From Hyphomonadaceae bacterium (GTDB taxonomy: Bacteria; Pseudomonadota; Alphaproteobacteria; Caulobacterales; Aquidulcibacteraceae), in assembly GCA_016791365.1 (NCBI GenBank), contig JAEUMT010000027.1, positions 124,001 to 188,000 of the forward strand: a stretch of 64,000 nt of DNA, in the 5' to 3' direction. The position numbers and the translations under genes were made by a program. The notes beneath the pieces were generated by a model that was given only the letters and a program-made list of their open reading frames with translations, made no database searches and was not told the origin of the DNA. Below, piece after piece: positions 9,479 through 18,195 of this stretch (positions are counted from its first letter, which is position 1; every line of letters starts with the position of its first letter).

Positions 9479-11074
9479 ATGTCCAGCTATGATTATGTGA
9501 TTGTTGGCGCGGGCTCGGCGGGCTGTGTGTTGGCCCATCGCCTTTCCGAGGATCCGAACGTCAGCGTGCTGCTCATCGAAGCTGGCGGCGAGGACGATCA
9601 TCCATTCATTCACATGCCACGCGCGCTCGCCAAGATCATGGGCAACACGCGCTACATCTGGCCGTTCATGTCGGAGGCGTCGCGAGCTTCCAACGGGGCC
9701 GGAGAATTCTGGGCGCGCGGCCGCACGCTTGGCGGCTCAAGCTCGATCAACGGCATGATGTATGTCCGCGGGCATGCGTCCGATTTCGACGAATTGGCCG
9801 ATGCTGTCGGCGACGACTGGAACTGGTCGCACATCGACGCCGCCTATAAGGCAATGGAGTCGCATGAGCTGGGCCCGTCGCCGTCGCGTGGAGATGCGGG
9901 GCCCTTGCACATCTCGCTTCCCAAGGAGCGATCGCCATTGAGCGAGGACCTGATCAACGCTTGCACCAGCATGGGCATGAAGCGGACCGATGACGTAAAT
10001 GATCCGGCCGGCGAGGAACGCGCCGGCTACGCGCAGTGGACCATTCGCAAAGGTGTCCGTGAAAGCGCCTCGCGCGCGTTCCTCAAACCCGTCCGCAATC
10101 GCCCGAACTTGACCGTGGCTACCAATGTCGTCGTCGACAAAGTCGAGTTCGAGGGCGACCGCGCCGTCGGCGTGGTCGGTCTTCGCGACGGCGCGCCGGT
10201 GGCCTATCGCGCTTCGCGCGAAGTCATCCTGTCGTGCGGTACCATCGGTTCTCCGGCGATCCTGCAGAGATCCGGCATCGGACCAGCGGCGAGTCTGCGC
10301 GAGCGCGGCATCGAAGTGGTAAGAGACAGCTCAGCGGTAGGCGCCAATCTGCGTGAGCACCGTGGGATCGTCATGCAATGGCAGGTCCCCGACGAGCACT
10401 CCGACAATCAGGACTATCGCGGCCTGTCCCTGCTGCTCAGCGTCGCACAATATTATTTGACCCGCACGGGTCCGATGGCGAAGGCGGCGTTTGATATCGG
10501 CGCGTGGTTCAAATCACGACCGGGACTGAACCGCCCCGATGGTCAGATTTTGCTGAGCCCGTTCTCGTTCGACTACACAAGCGCAACACCCAGGGTCGAG
10601 GATTCCGGCGGAATCATTTGTTGCCTTTACATGCTGCGCCCCCAATCGACCGGGACGGTGCTCATAAAATCCAAAGACCCGAACGAGTATCCGGTCATTG
10701 ACGCGAATTATGATTCAGACACCAGCGACAGCAGCACCATGGTCGAGATGATGCGCTACGCGCGTCGGCTGGTGGCGCAATCGCCGTTGTCCAAGTACGC
10801 GCCACGGGAGACGCGGCCCGGCGCCCAGTTTCAAACTGACGCCGAACTACACGAAGCACATCGCCAGATGGGCTACACGAACTATCACGCTGTCGGCACA
10901 TGCCGGGCGGGCAAGGACGAGCAATCCGTGCTCGATCACAAGCTTCGGGTGCGCGGCGTGAACGGGCTGCGCGTCGTCGACGCCTCGATCTTTCCATTTA
11001 TGCCAGCCGGCAACACGAACGCACCTGTGATGGTTCTGGCGTGGCGCGCCGCCGACGTCATCAAGGCCGGCTGA
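9479..11074 (+). CDS. GMC-family FAD oxidoreductase (choline dehydrogenase-like)
   Basis: A 531-residue glucose-methanol-choline oxidoreductase. FAD-binding VIVGAGSAGCVLAHRL is at the N-terminus and GRTLGGSSSINGMMYVRGH is GMC signature 1. GTIGSPAILQRSGIGP is signature 2. The C-terminal active-site histidine lies in NYHAVGTCRAG and the Asn in PAGNTNAPV. Such enzymes oxidise primary or secondary alcohols to aldehydes or ketones, so it could act on hydroxyls introduced by the neighbouring P450s. It is the first gene of the supercluster on this side. A weak match to the cluster operator at 9402-9416 was not accepted. Confidence 0.9.
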   Translation: MSSYDYVIVGAGSAGCVLAHRLSEDPNVSVLLIEAGGEDDHPFIHMPRALAKIMGNTRYIWPFMSEASRASNGAGEFWARGRTLGGSSSINGMMYVRGHASDFDELADAVGDDWNWSHIDAAYKAMESHELGPSPSRGDAGPLHISLPKERSPLSEDLINACTSMGMKRTDDVNDPAGEERAGYAQWTIRKGVRESASRAFLKPVRNRPNLTVATNVVVDKVEFEGDRAVGVVGLRDGAPVAYRASREVILSCGTIGSPAILQRSGIGPAASLRERGIEVVRDSSAVGANLREHRGIVMQWQVPDEHSDNQDYRGLSLLLSVAQYYLTRTGPMAKAAFDIGAWFKSRPGLNRPDGQILLSPFSFDYTSATPRVEDSGGIICCLYMLRPQSTGTVLIKSKDPNEYPVIDANYDSDTSDSSTMVEMMRYARRLVAQSPLSKYAPRETRPGAQFQTDAELHEAHRQMGYTNYHAVGTCRAGKDEQSVLDHKLRVRGVNGLRVVDASIFPFMPAGNTNAPVMVLAWRAADVIKAG

Positions 11075-11127
11075 CGCCGCGCTTTCTTGACAGGACACAG
11101 TCGCGCCAATAGCATATTGATACACAT

Positions 11128-11142
11128 GTGCGATTAACGCTC
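11128..11142. promoter_or_regulatory. Cluster operator (copy 1), SDR-P450 operon
   Basis: GTGCGATTAACGCTC, differing from the cluster-wide 15-bp palindrome GTGCGATTATCGCTC at one position. It lies 75 bp upstream of the SDR start at 11218 and would control the SDR-P450-ferredoxin-P450-ferredoxin operon. Confidence 0.7.
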
Positions 11143-11217
11143 AACCTGAGGAATAGGCGCAATGGCGGTCAGCGAAGCGTTGAGCGCGCCACTAGCTCCC
11201 CCCGCAGAGTCGCCAAG

Positions 11218-12003
11218 ATGACCGAGACCGCGGCAGTCTCCGGCGCGAAATTCCGGTTGGATGGCAAGACCGCGATCGTGTTCGGTATCGGCCCGTGTCT
11301 CGGCAATGGGATCGCGTTGGCCTTAGCCGACGCCGGCGCAAACGTCGTCGTGAACGCACGACGACACGAAGCGGTCGAAACACTTGCCGCCAGCATCAAC
11401 ACGACACGCAAAGGCGCGGCCGCCGGCATCGCCGCCGATGTGACAACCGCCGAAGGCGCCGAGATGGTGTTGCGCGGCGCACAAGACGCGTTCGGCGGCA
11501 TCGATATCATCGCCTACAACGCCTATGCGCTCGACGCCGGCCACAACACGACGTTTGCTTACGACTCCCCGTTCGACACCACCGACGCGGATTGGGCGCG
11601 CTGCTTTGAGGTCAACGTGCTGGCGCCTTATCGCATCGCGAAAGCCGCGGTTCCGCGCATGCGTAAGGGCGGCGCGTTCGTCAGCAGTCTCGCGGCCGCC
11701 GCGTTTACGCCGATCCTGCCGGCCGTCGCCTATGGCGCCACGAAATCGGCGCTCGCGACGATGACGAAGTACCTGGCAAAGGCTTGCGCACCTGACATCC
11801 GGTTCAATGCGATCTCGCCCTCCAACATCGAAAACCCGGCGCGCCCGGCGGCGATGAGGGCAGCGGCGGCTTCCTACCCAATGGCGCGCATGGGCACGCC
11901 CGAGGAAGCGGCTGCCGCAGTGGTGTTTCTGGCATCCTCCGCCGCCAGCTTCATCACAGGCCAGATCATCTACGTCGACGGCGGACGAGTAACGACTGCA
12001 TAA
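11218..12003 (+). CDS. Short-chain dehydrogenase/reductase
   Basis: A 261-residue SDR from the ATG at 11218. An upstream in-frame start at 11128 lies inside the operator and would add an unconserved basic tail. The dinucleotide loop is the variant FGIGPCLGNG instead of TGxxxGxG. The NAYA stretch and SSLAAAAF...YGATK contain the catalytic Ser, Tyr and Lys. It ends with the usual FITGQIIYVDGG. It probably oxidises or reduces a hydroxyl or ketone made in the pathway. It is first in an operon with two P450-ferredoxin pairs; the next gene starts 12 bp after its stop. Confidence 0.85.
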   Translation: MTETAAVSGAKFRLDGKTAIVFGIGPCLGNGIALALADAGANVVVNARRHEAVETLAASINTTRKGAAAGIAADVTTAEGAEMVLRGAQDAFGGIDIIAYNAYALDAGHNTTFAYDSPFDTTDADWARCFEVNVLAPYRIAKAAVPRMRKGGAFVSSLAAAAFTPILPAVAYGATKSALATMTKYLAKACAPDIRFNAISPSNIENPARPAAMRAAAASYPMARMGTPEEAAAAVVFLASSAASFITGQIIYVDGGRVTTA

Positions 12004-12014
12004 CGGAGGAAGCC

Positions 12015-13238
12015 GTGATTGACCCTGAATTGCGCAAGCAAGTCCCCGCGCATGTGAGGGACGACCAGATTGTGATGTACGACTACGTCAGCGATCCACG
12101 CATCGCCAAGGTCGGCGACGTTCAGCTCGGCATGCACCTGCTGCACGAGGAGGCGCCCGACGTGTTCTACTCGCCGTGCAATGGCGGGTTTTGGGTCGTC
12201 ACGCGCCTCGACATCATGTCAAAGATCCTTCCGGACACTGATCACTTCTCGAACAAGGAATTGGTGATCCCACGCATCGTCAGCGATGCCGTGATGATCC
12301 CACTCAACCTCGATCCGCCCGAACATCTTCAGTATCGCATGGTGCTGATGCGCCACTTCGATCCGAAATCGATCCGCGCAATGGAGCCGTTCATCCGCGC
12401 GTGGGCCAACAAGCTGATCGACAAGGTTATCGCACAGGGTCATTGCGAGTTCGCCGAGGAAATCGGCGCGGCCTTTCCGGTCTCGGTGTTCATGGAGCTG
12501 ATGGGCTATCCGCTGGATCAGTTCGAGGAATTCCGCCGCATCGTGCACGCGTTCTTCGCGCCCGAGACGACGCCGGAAGAGCGCGTCAAAGTGCAGACCA
12601 AGATCCTCGAGACGGTCGCCGTCTATTTCGATGAGCGTCGCAAGGAGCCGCGCGACGATCTTGTCAGCAAGCTGTTGCAGGAAAAGGTGTGGGATCGCCC
12701 ACTCACCACCGACGAACTCAACTCGATCGGTTTCCTGCTTTTCCTCGCCGGCCTGGACACTGTCGCCAACACCTTGTCGTTCACCTTCAATTATCTAGCC
12801 CAGGATCAGAAGATGCAGGAGCGGCTGGGCGCGCACCCTGAGATCATCCCCTCCTTTGTCGAAGAGGCGCTGCGCCGGTTCTCGATCGTGCAACAGCCGC
12901 GCCTGGTGAAGGCGGACGTCGAGATCAACGGCGCTCAGATGAAGGCTGGCGAAATGGTGGTGTGCTCGCTGCCGCTCGCCGGCATGGATGACCACCGCAA
13001 CCCGATGCCGGAGGTCTTTGACGTGGACCGCAAGGATCGCGCGCACCTCGCATTCTCGGTGGGACCGCACACGTGCGTTGGCAACCAATTGGCGCGGCTC
13101 GAAATGCGCATCCTGACAGAGGAATGGGTCAGGCGGATTCCGCACTTCTGGCGCAAGGCCGGAACCGAGCCCGAGCGCCGCATCGGCGGCGTCGCGGCGC
13201 TCTCTAAACTCTTTCTCGAATGGCCGAAGCCGAACTGA
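12015..13238 (+). CDS. Cytochrome P450, P450cam (CYP101)-like, copy A1
   Basis: A 407-residue soluble P450 starting with GTG behind GGAGGA. It shows FLAGLDTV (245-249, acid-alcohol pair D248-T249), ExxR at E284-R287 and the heme loop FSVGPHTCVG with Cys354 as thiolate ligand. Its layout follows P450cam: CNGGFWVVTR, HFSNKE, PLNLDPPE, FPVSVFMELMG and EEWVRRIPHF all have counterparts. The residue equivalent to P450cam Tyr96, which binds camphor, is Ala92 here. Electrons probably come from the adjacent ferredoxin and the reductase at 49500-50741. Its paralogue is the P450 at 57459-58673. Confidence 0.93.
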   Translation: MIDPELRKQVPAHVRDDQIVMYDYVSDPRIAKVGDVQLGMHLLHEEAPDVFYSPCNGGFWVVTRLDIMSKILPDTDHFSNKELVIPRIVSDAVMIPLNLDPPEHLQYRMVLMRHFDPKSIRAMEPFIRAWANKLIDKVIAQGHCEFAEEIGAAFPVSVFMELMGYPLDQFEEFRRIVHAFFAPETTPEERVKVQTKILETVAVYFDERRKEPRDDLVSKLLQEKVWDRPLTTDELNSIGFLLFLAGLDTVANTLSFTFNYLAQDQKMQERLGAHPEIIPSFVEEALRRFSIVQQPRLVKADVEINGAQMKAGEMVVCSLPLAGMDDHRNPMPEVFDVDRKDRAHLAFSVGPHTCVGNQLARLEMRILTEEWVRRIPHFWRKAGTEPERRIGGVAALSKLFLEWPKPN

Positions 13239-13252
13239 CGGGGTTTGCCAAC

Positions 13253-13576
13253 ATGCCTATCTTGGAGGTCACAACCCGATCCGGGGACCGGTGCAGCGTT
13301 GAAGCCGCGGAAGGCGCCACGCTAAAGCAGGCTTTGATGGACGGCGGCGTGAGCGAAATTCTCGCGCTGACGAGTTGCGGCGGCTACTGCTCTTGCGGGA
13401 CGTGTCATGTGTTCGTGGATGAGATGAGCTTCTCGCGCCTTCCGCCGGTGAAGGCCGACGAAGACGCCCTGCTCGACTTTCACGACTCACGCACGCCGTT
13501 CTCACGGCTTTCGTGCCAAGTGAAGATCACCAAAGAGCTTCACGGCATGCACGTCACCATCGCGCCGGTGCTCTGA
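13253..13576 (+). CDS. [2Fe-2S] ferredoxin, putidaredoxin-like
   Basis: A 107-residue adrenodoxin/putidaredoxin-type ferredoxin. Cluster cysteines follow C-x5-C-x2-C in SCGGYCSCGTC and the fourth is in RLSCQ. An extra Cys sits between the first and second ligands, where putidaredoxin has Ala. Start taken at MPILEV, 15 bp after the P450 stop; an upstream in-frame ATG at 13220 would overlap the P450 by 19 bp. It is sandwiched between two P450 genes and is the likely electron donor of one or both. Confidence 0.93.
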   Translation: MPILEVTTRSGDRCSVEAAEGATLKQALMDGGVSEILALTSCGGYCSCGTCHVFVDEMSFSRLPPVKADEDALLDFHDSRTPFSRLSCQVKITKELHGMHVTIAPVL

Positions 13577-13579
13577 GCC

Positions 13580-14749
13580 ATGGGCAACGCGCTGTTCGAC
13601 GATTTCGACATCCATAAAGCGGGCTCGCGTGAGAACGCTGAATGCGTTTGGGCGCAACTGCGCGACGCGCCTGGCCTGGCGCATTGCGATCTCTATGGCG
13701 GCTTTCACATCGCGGCCAGATACGCCGACATGAAAGCGGTGCTGATGAATCACGGCCTCTTCGCCTCAGGCGCGGGCATCACGCTGCCGCCCGCCACGAC
13801 GCGCTCGCGGCACATCCCGGCGGAGATCGATCAGCCCCTGCACAAAGACTATCGCGGCGTCATGCAACGCACGCTGATGCCCGATCGCGTGGCGCCAATG
13901 GAGCCTGCGGTGCGGGAGATCGTCACGCAATTGCTCGACGCGTTCACCAGCACGCGTCTGGACCTGTTTACCACCTTGGCGCGCCCGCTGCCGGTTTACG
14001 TGATGCTGCAATTCCTCGGCCTGCCCCGCAGCGACGGGCCCATGATCGACACGCTGGTCGAGGATCTCCACGCTGAAGTGGCGAGTGGCGTGCCGCGCGG
14101 CGCGGGCCCCAGACTTACTGCGTACGCCGAAGACGTCATCCGCAACCGCACGCCGGACGGCGAGGATTTTGTCTCCACAGTGATGCGTGGCGAAGTTGAG
14201 GGCCGGACGCTTACGTTCGATGAGCAGGCCAACATGGTGCGCCAGGTGCTGATCGGCGCCTTCGACACCACGAGCCTCACGCTGGCTTCGGCGGTGTGGT
14301 GGCTGGCTCAAAATCCCGCCGACGTAAGGCGCCTGCGCGACGAACCGGCGCTCATGAACACCGCCACCGAGGAAATGGTGCGGTTCGCATCCGCCTCCAC
14401 CTATCTTCGCCGCACGGTCACCGACGACGCGGTCTTGAGCGGCACGTCATTGCATAAGGGCGACCACGTGCTGCTCGCCTTTGGCGCGGCCAATCGTGAT
14501 CCGAGCACCTTCAAAGATCCGGACACTCTCGTCCTCGACCGCAAGCCGAACCCGCATCTGGGTTTCGGCATGGGCGTGCATCGCTGCATCGGGTCGCATC
14601 TGGCTAAGTTGCAGCTTCGCGTCGCGCTTGAAGAACTGCTGAATCGTTATGACCTGGCGCCCGATCCGGACGAGGCGATCGCATTCAGCACCGGCCTTGG
14701 ACAAGGCATCATCAGACTGCCGCTGATCCTGTCGCGGCGCGCGGGGTAA
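13580..14749 (+). CDS. Cytochrome P450, copy B1
   Basis: A 389-residue soluble P450 with IGAFDTTS (D229-T230), ExxR at E265-R268 and heme loop FGMGVHRCIG (Cys336). It belongs to a different family from A1; its closest relative in the window is the P450 at 23799-24992, with which it shares HIPAEID, TYLRRTV, AFGAANRDP and the LGFG heme approach. It starts 3 bp after the ferredoxin stop and is followed 4 bp later by a second ferredoxin, so the P450-ferredoxin pairs are co-expressed. The substrate is unknown. Confidence 0.93.
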   Translation: MGNALFDDFDIHKAGSRENAECVWAQLRDAPGLAHCDLYGGFHIAARYADMKAVLMNHGLFASGAGITLPPATTRSRHIPAEIDQPLHKDYRGVMQRTLMPDRVAPMEPAVREIVTQLLDAFTSTRLDLFTTLARPLPVYVMLQFLGLPRSDGPMIDTLVEDLHAEVASGVPRGAGPRLTAYAEDVIRNRTPDGEDFVSTVMRGEVEGRTLTFDEQANMVRQVLIGAFDTTSLTLASAVWWLAQNPADVRRLRDEPALMNTATEEMVRFASASTYLRRTVTDDAVLSGTSLHKGDHVLLAFGAANRDPSTFKDPDTLVLDRKPNPHLGFGMGVHRCIGSHLAKLQLRVALEELLNRYDLAPDPDEAIAFSTGLGQGIIRLPLILSRRAG

Positions 14750-14753
14750 GCTT

Positions 14754-15071
14754 ATGCCGACCATCCATGTCAAGCTGCGCAGCGGCGACCAACGCTCAAT
14801 CGAAGCCAAAGCCAACCAGTCGGTCATGGAAGCGCTGCGCGACAACGGCGTTTCGGAGATCGAAGCGATGTGTGGCGGGTGTTGTTCATGCGCAACCTGC
14901 CACGTCTTCGTGGACGCCGCTTATGCGGACAGAACGCCGCCGATCTCCGAGGCGGAGAGCGAATTGCTGAGCATGTCGGACCATCGCCGCGAGACGTCAC
15001 GGCTCTCGTGCCAAATTCCGTTCACCGCGGACTTGGACGGCCTCGTCGTGGAAGTGGCGCCGCTGGATTAG
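14754..15071 (+). CDS. [2Fe-2S] ferredoxin, putidaredoxin-like
   Basis: A 105-residue putidaredoxin-type ferredoxin with ligands in MCGGCCSCATC (C-x5-C-x2-C) and SRLSCQ; two extra cysteines lie within the loop. The C-terminus LDGLVVEVAPLD resembles the end of putidaredoxin but lacks its terminal Trp. It follows P450 B1 by 4 bp and ends in a 4-bp overlap with a convergent crotonase gene. It is likely the redox partner of the upstream P450. Confidence 0.93.
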   Translation: MPTIHVKLRSGDQRSIEAKANQSVMEALRDNGVSEIEAMCGGCCSCATCHVFVDAAYADRTPPISEAESELLSMSDHRRETSRLSCQIPFTADLDGLVVEVAPLD

Positions 15072-15871
15072 GAGCCGCCGAACTTCGGTTTGCGCTTTTC
15101 AAGAAACGCTTTGGCCCCTTCGGCGTGGTCTTTCGTGAACAGCGTCAGTTGGTCGTAGGCCTGCGAGGTCTCAAAAGCGCCCGCTGTCATTTGCTTGAGC
15201 AGCAGGTTGACCGACATCTTGGTGTAGGAGATCGCCAGCGGCGGCCCGGCGGCCAGCTTCTGCGCCATCGCTTCCACCGCGGCGTCAAGCTCAGCGTCCG
15301 GCAGACAATAATTGATCAGCCCCAGCTCAGCCGCCTTCTTGGCCTCGACCGGTTCGCCGGTCATCAGCAATTCCTTGGCGCGATGAAAACCGATCAGCAG
15401 CGGATAGAGAGCCGCGCCGCCGTCACCCGCGGCAATGCCCATCTTCACGTGCGAGTCGCAAAAGCGCGCGCCCTCGGCCGCATAAACAAGATCGCACGCC
15501 AGCGCGATGTTGACGCCGACGCCGTAGGCGGGGCCGCGCACTTTCGCGATGATGGGCTTCTCGGCATCGAGCATGTTCCAGAAGAGACGCCTTGCACTGC
15601 GCGTCTTCGGGCGACCCGGGCGGCCCGATTGATTGTCGGCGTCCTGCACGCTCAGATCAGTGCCGGCGCAGAATGCGGCCCCCTCGCCAGTGAGAATGGC
15701 GACACGAATGTCATCGTCGGCGTCGACATCGTCCCAGACGCGCTCGATCTCACGGTGCATCGGACGTGAGACAGCGTTCTTCTTGGTGGGATTGTTGAGC
15801 GTGAGCGTGACGATCGCATCGCGCTTCTCAATCTTGATCCACTCGTACCGCTTCGGATCGATCTCCGGCAT
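15068..15871 (-). CDS. Enoyl-CoA hydratase/isomerase family protein
   Basis: A 267-residue crotonase. GAAFCAGTDLSVQ and GPAYGVGVNIALACDL form the oxyanion hole, followed by VKMGIAAGDGGAALYPLLIG, where the hydratase acids are not both evident. The ATG at 15871 is chosen because GGAG lies 8 bp upstream; the ATG at 15877 is too close to it. A perfect copy of the cluster operator lies 60 bp upstream, shared with the divergent MFS gene. It may hydrate an enoyl-CoA intermediate. Confidence 0.87.
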   Translation of the reverse strand: MPEIDPKRYEWIKIEKRDAIVTLTLNNPTKKNAVSRPMHREIERVWDDVDADDDIRVAILTGEGAAFCAGTDLSVQDADNQSGRPGRPKTRSARRLFWNMLDAEKPIIAKVRGPAYGVGVNIALACDLVYAAEGARFCDSHVKMGIAAGDGGAALYPLLIGFHRAKELLMTGEPVEAKKAAELGLINYCLPDAELDAAVEAMAQKLAAGPPLAISYTKMSVNLLLKQMTAGAFETSQAYDQLTLFTKDHAEGAKAFLEKRKPKFGGS

Positions 15872-15930
15872 CAGCATGACTCCCTGAACACCCGGCAGCT
15901 TACACGAAATCCGGTTTCCTGCACACATAC

Positions 15931-15945
15931 GAGCGATTATCGCTC
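15931..15945. promoter_or_regulatory. Cluster operator (copy 2), perfect palindrome
   Basis: GAGCGATTATCGCTC is a perfect inverted repeat with 7-bp arms around a central T. It lies between the crotonase at 15068-15871 and the MFS transporter at 16035, so it can govern both divergent promoters. Outside it, ATAC flanks both sides. Confidence 0.8.
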
Positions 15946-16034
15946 ATACGTGCGAAATCACTTGTCCGCAAGCCGCCTTCGCGTGACACTCGATCGCCAG
16001 CGGGCCGTCAGAGCCGCGGCGGGGGAGCAAGTTG

Positions 16035-17411
16035 GTGAGCGAGAGTGTCGAGAGCCGAGGGCGCGGTTTCCCATTTGGGAACTGGCTTATCGCTGTCCTT
16101 TTCGCGGCTTGCTACGTGTTCTCTTACGCCGACAGGCAAGTGCTCAGCATTCTGGTGGAGCCGATCAAGGCGTCGCTTCAGCTCAGCGACACGCAGATTG
16201 GTCTCATGCAGGGGGTCAGTTTTTCACTCTTCTACGTCGCAGCTTCCCTCCCGCTGGCATGGCTCGCCGATCGCGTGTCGCGCACGAAGGTGATCAGCGG
16301 CTGCGTCGCGGTGTGGAGCATCTTCTCGATGAGCTGCGGCTTTGCGGCAAACTTCGCGCAATTGCTCGGCCTACGCATCGGCTTGGCGATGACGGAAGCC
16401 GGGCTTACCCCGGCCGCGCTTGCATTGCTGGCGGCGCGCTTCGATCCACGTCGGCTCGCAACCGCCACTGCAATGTTCATGCTTGCGCCGTTCATCGGCG
16501 GCGGCTTGGCGATCGCCGGCGGCGGGCTGCTGCTTGGCGCGGTGGAGCGCTCGCACGCGGCCGGCCATCCGCTGTTTGGATCGCTTGAACCATGGCGCAT
16601 GGTGTTTCTCCTGGTTGGCGCGCCTGGCCTCGTGATCGCGCTGCTCGTGCTGTTGATCCGAGAACGCAAGGACACGACTGTCAAAGCCGCCAAGCTCGAA
16701 GGCGAAAGCCTCGGCGATCTCGTTGCCTATCTGCTTCGCGAGTGGCGCATCTTCGTGCTCTACGGGTTGGCGATGGGCCTCACCATGACGGTGCTGAGCG
16801 GCTATATCACCTGGCTGCCGGAGGCGATCCGGCGCGCCGAGAACCTCACGGCGGCGGAAGTCGGCGTCGCGTTCGGGCCGATCTATCTCGTCGCCGGTTC
16901 GGCCGGCACGCTACTGGCCGGCGTCTTTGTCATGACCCGCAGCGGCGGCGATCCGGTGCGTACAATCCTCACCACCATGCTCGTGGTGAACCTCCTCTTG
17001 TGGCCGCTTGCGACCTTTGGGCTGATCGTGCCTGGCCTATCGACAAAGCTCGCGATGATGGGCGGAACGATCTTCCTGATCAGCTGCATCACCAGCCTCT
17101 CGTCACTGCCCTACCAGCACCTGACTCCGCACGCGATGCGCTCGCAGGCGTTGGCGCTGCTTGCGATGGTGTCGGCCCTGCTTGGCACGGGGCTGGGGCC
17201 TGTGCTTGCCGGCGTGATGAGCGACCAATTCACTTTCGCATCGCAACCGCTGTCTTTCGCGCTATCGCTGATCGCCGGCGTCGCCATTCCCTTGGTGCAG
17301 CTGCTGCTCTTCATCGTGCTGCGCCGTCACATGAAGACACGCCTTGATCGAGACGTGGCGGCAGCGGCGCCGTCGAATGCGCCACCAAGCGAAAACCCGG
17401 CGTTGACCTGA
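16035..17411 (+). CDS. MFS transporter
   Basis: A 458-residue major facilitator superfamily permease with about twelve hydrophobic helices. After helix 1 (WLIAVLFAACYVFSYADRQ) it has the MFS loop LAWLADRVSRTKVI between helices 2 and 3. The ADRQVLS motif in helix 1 is typical of the spinster-like and aromatic/organic acid branches. GTG at 16035 is preferred over TTG at 16032, with GGGGGAGC upstream. It is followed 16 bp later by an SDR gene. It could import the substrate or export an intermediate of the catabolic cluster. Confidence 0.88.
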   Translation: MSESVESRGRGFPFGNWLIAVLFAACYVFSYADRQVLSILVEPIKASLQLSDTQIGLMQGVSFSLFYVAASLPLAWLADRVSRTKVISGCVAVWSIFSMSCGFAANFAQLLGLRIGLAMTEAGLTPAALALLAARFDPRRLATATAMFMLAPFIGGGLAIAGGGLLLGAVERSHAAGHPLFGSLEPWRMVFLLVGAPGLVIALLVLLIRERKDTTVKAAKLEGESLGDLVAYLLREWRIFVLYGLAMGLTMTVLSGYITWLPEAIRRAENLTAAEVGVAFGPIYLVAGSAGTLLAGVFVMTRSGGDPVRTILTTMLVVNLLLWPLATFGLIVPGLSTKLAMMGGTIFLISCITSLSSLPYQHLTPHAMRSQALALLAMVSALLGTGLGPVLAGVMSDQFTFASQPLSFALSLIAGVAIPLVQLLLFIVLRRHMKTRLDRDVAAAAPSNAPPSENPALT

Positions 17412-17427
17412 GTAAACGGAGCATGAC

Positions 17428-18174
17428 GTGACGCAAGCAAGAGCAGCGATCGTAACCGGGGGCGCGAGCGGGATCGGCAAGGCCTGCGTGGAGATGTTGG
17501 CCGCGCGTAACTGGGCAGTGACCATCGCGGATCTGGGCGCCGATGAGGGTCAGGCGCTCGCCGAGGCGATCCGCCGCAACGGCGGCGCGGCCCAGTTCGT
17601 ACGCACGGACGTTTCCGACGAAGGCGCTGTTCAAGCCATGGTGCGGGCGTCGGAGGAAGCGCACGGCCCACTCTGGGCCGCGATCAACAGCGCCGGCGTC
17701 GTTGGCGCTTCCAAGCCCGTGCATGAGACCACACTCGAAGAATGGGACCGCTGCAGCGACATCAATCTGCGCGGCATGTTCTTGTGCATCAAATATCAGC
17801 TTGCGGCGATGTGGCCGCACGAACGCGGCGCGATCGTCGCTGTCTCGTCCGCCGCGGCGGTCAAAGGCCTGCCGAACAGCGCTGACTATTGCGCGGCGAA
17901 AGCCGGCGTGAACGGACTGGTGCGCGGCGCGGCGCTGGATTGCGCGGAGCGCAACATTCGCATCAACGCGCTCATGCCCGGCGCCACGGCGACCCCGCTC
18001 GCGGCGCGCTCCACCGCTTCAAACCCCAATCTCGGCAAGACACGGGTACGGCCGATGAACCGGATGGCGGCGCCGGAAGAGATCGCAAGCGCGGCCGTGT
18101 GGCTGGTGTCGGACGAATCCACCTTCGCGACCGGGGCCGCGTTCGCGGTGGATGGCGGCATGACCATAGCGTGA
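17428..18174 (+). CDS. Short-chain dehydrogenase/reductase
   Basis: A 248-residue classical SDR starting with GTG. It has VTGGASGIGKACVEML for NAD(P) binding, D at the end of strand 2 (TIADLGAD) suggesting NAD preference, NSAG, VSSAAAV and the catalytic DYCAAKAG, and ends FAVDGG. It shares a transcript with the MFS gene. It probably oxidises a secondary alcohol in the pathway. Confidence 0.88.
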   Translation: MTQARAAIVTGGASGIGKACVEMLAARNWAVTIADLGADEGQALAEAIRRNGGAAQFVRTDVSDEGAVQAMVRASEEAHGPLWAAINSAGVVGASKPVHETTLEEWDRCSDINLRGMFLCIKYQLAAMWPHERGAIVAVSSAAAVKGLPNSADYCAAKAGVNGLVRGAALDCAERNIRINALMPGATATPLAARSTASNPNLGKTRVRPMNRMAAPEEIASAAVWLVSDESTFATGAAFAVDGGMTIA

Positions 18175-18195
18175 GCGGCGCCGAAGGGCTGAAAT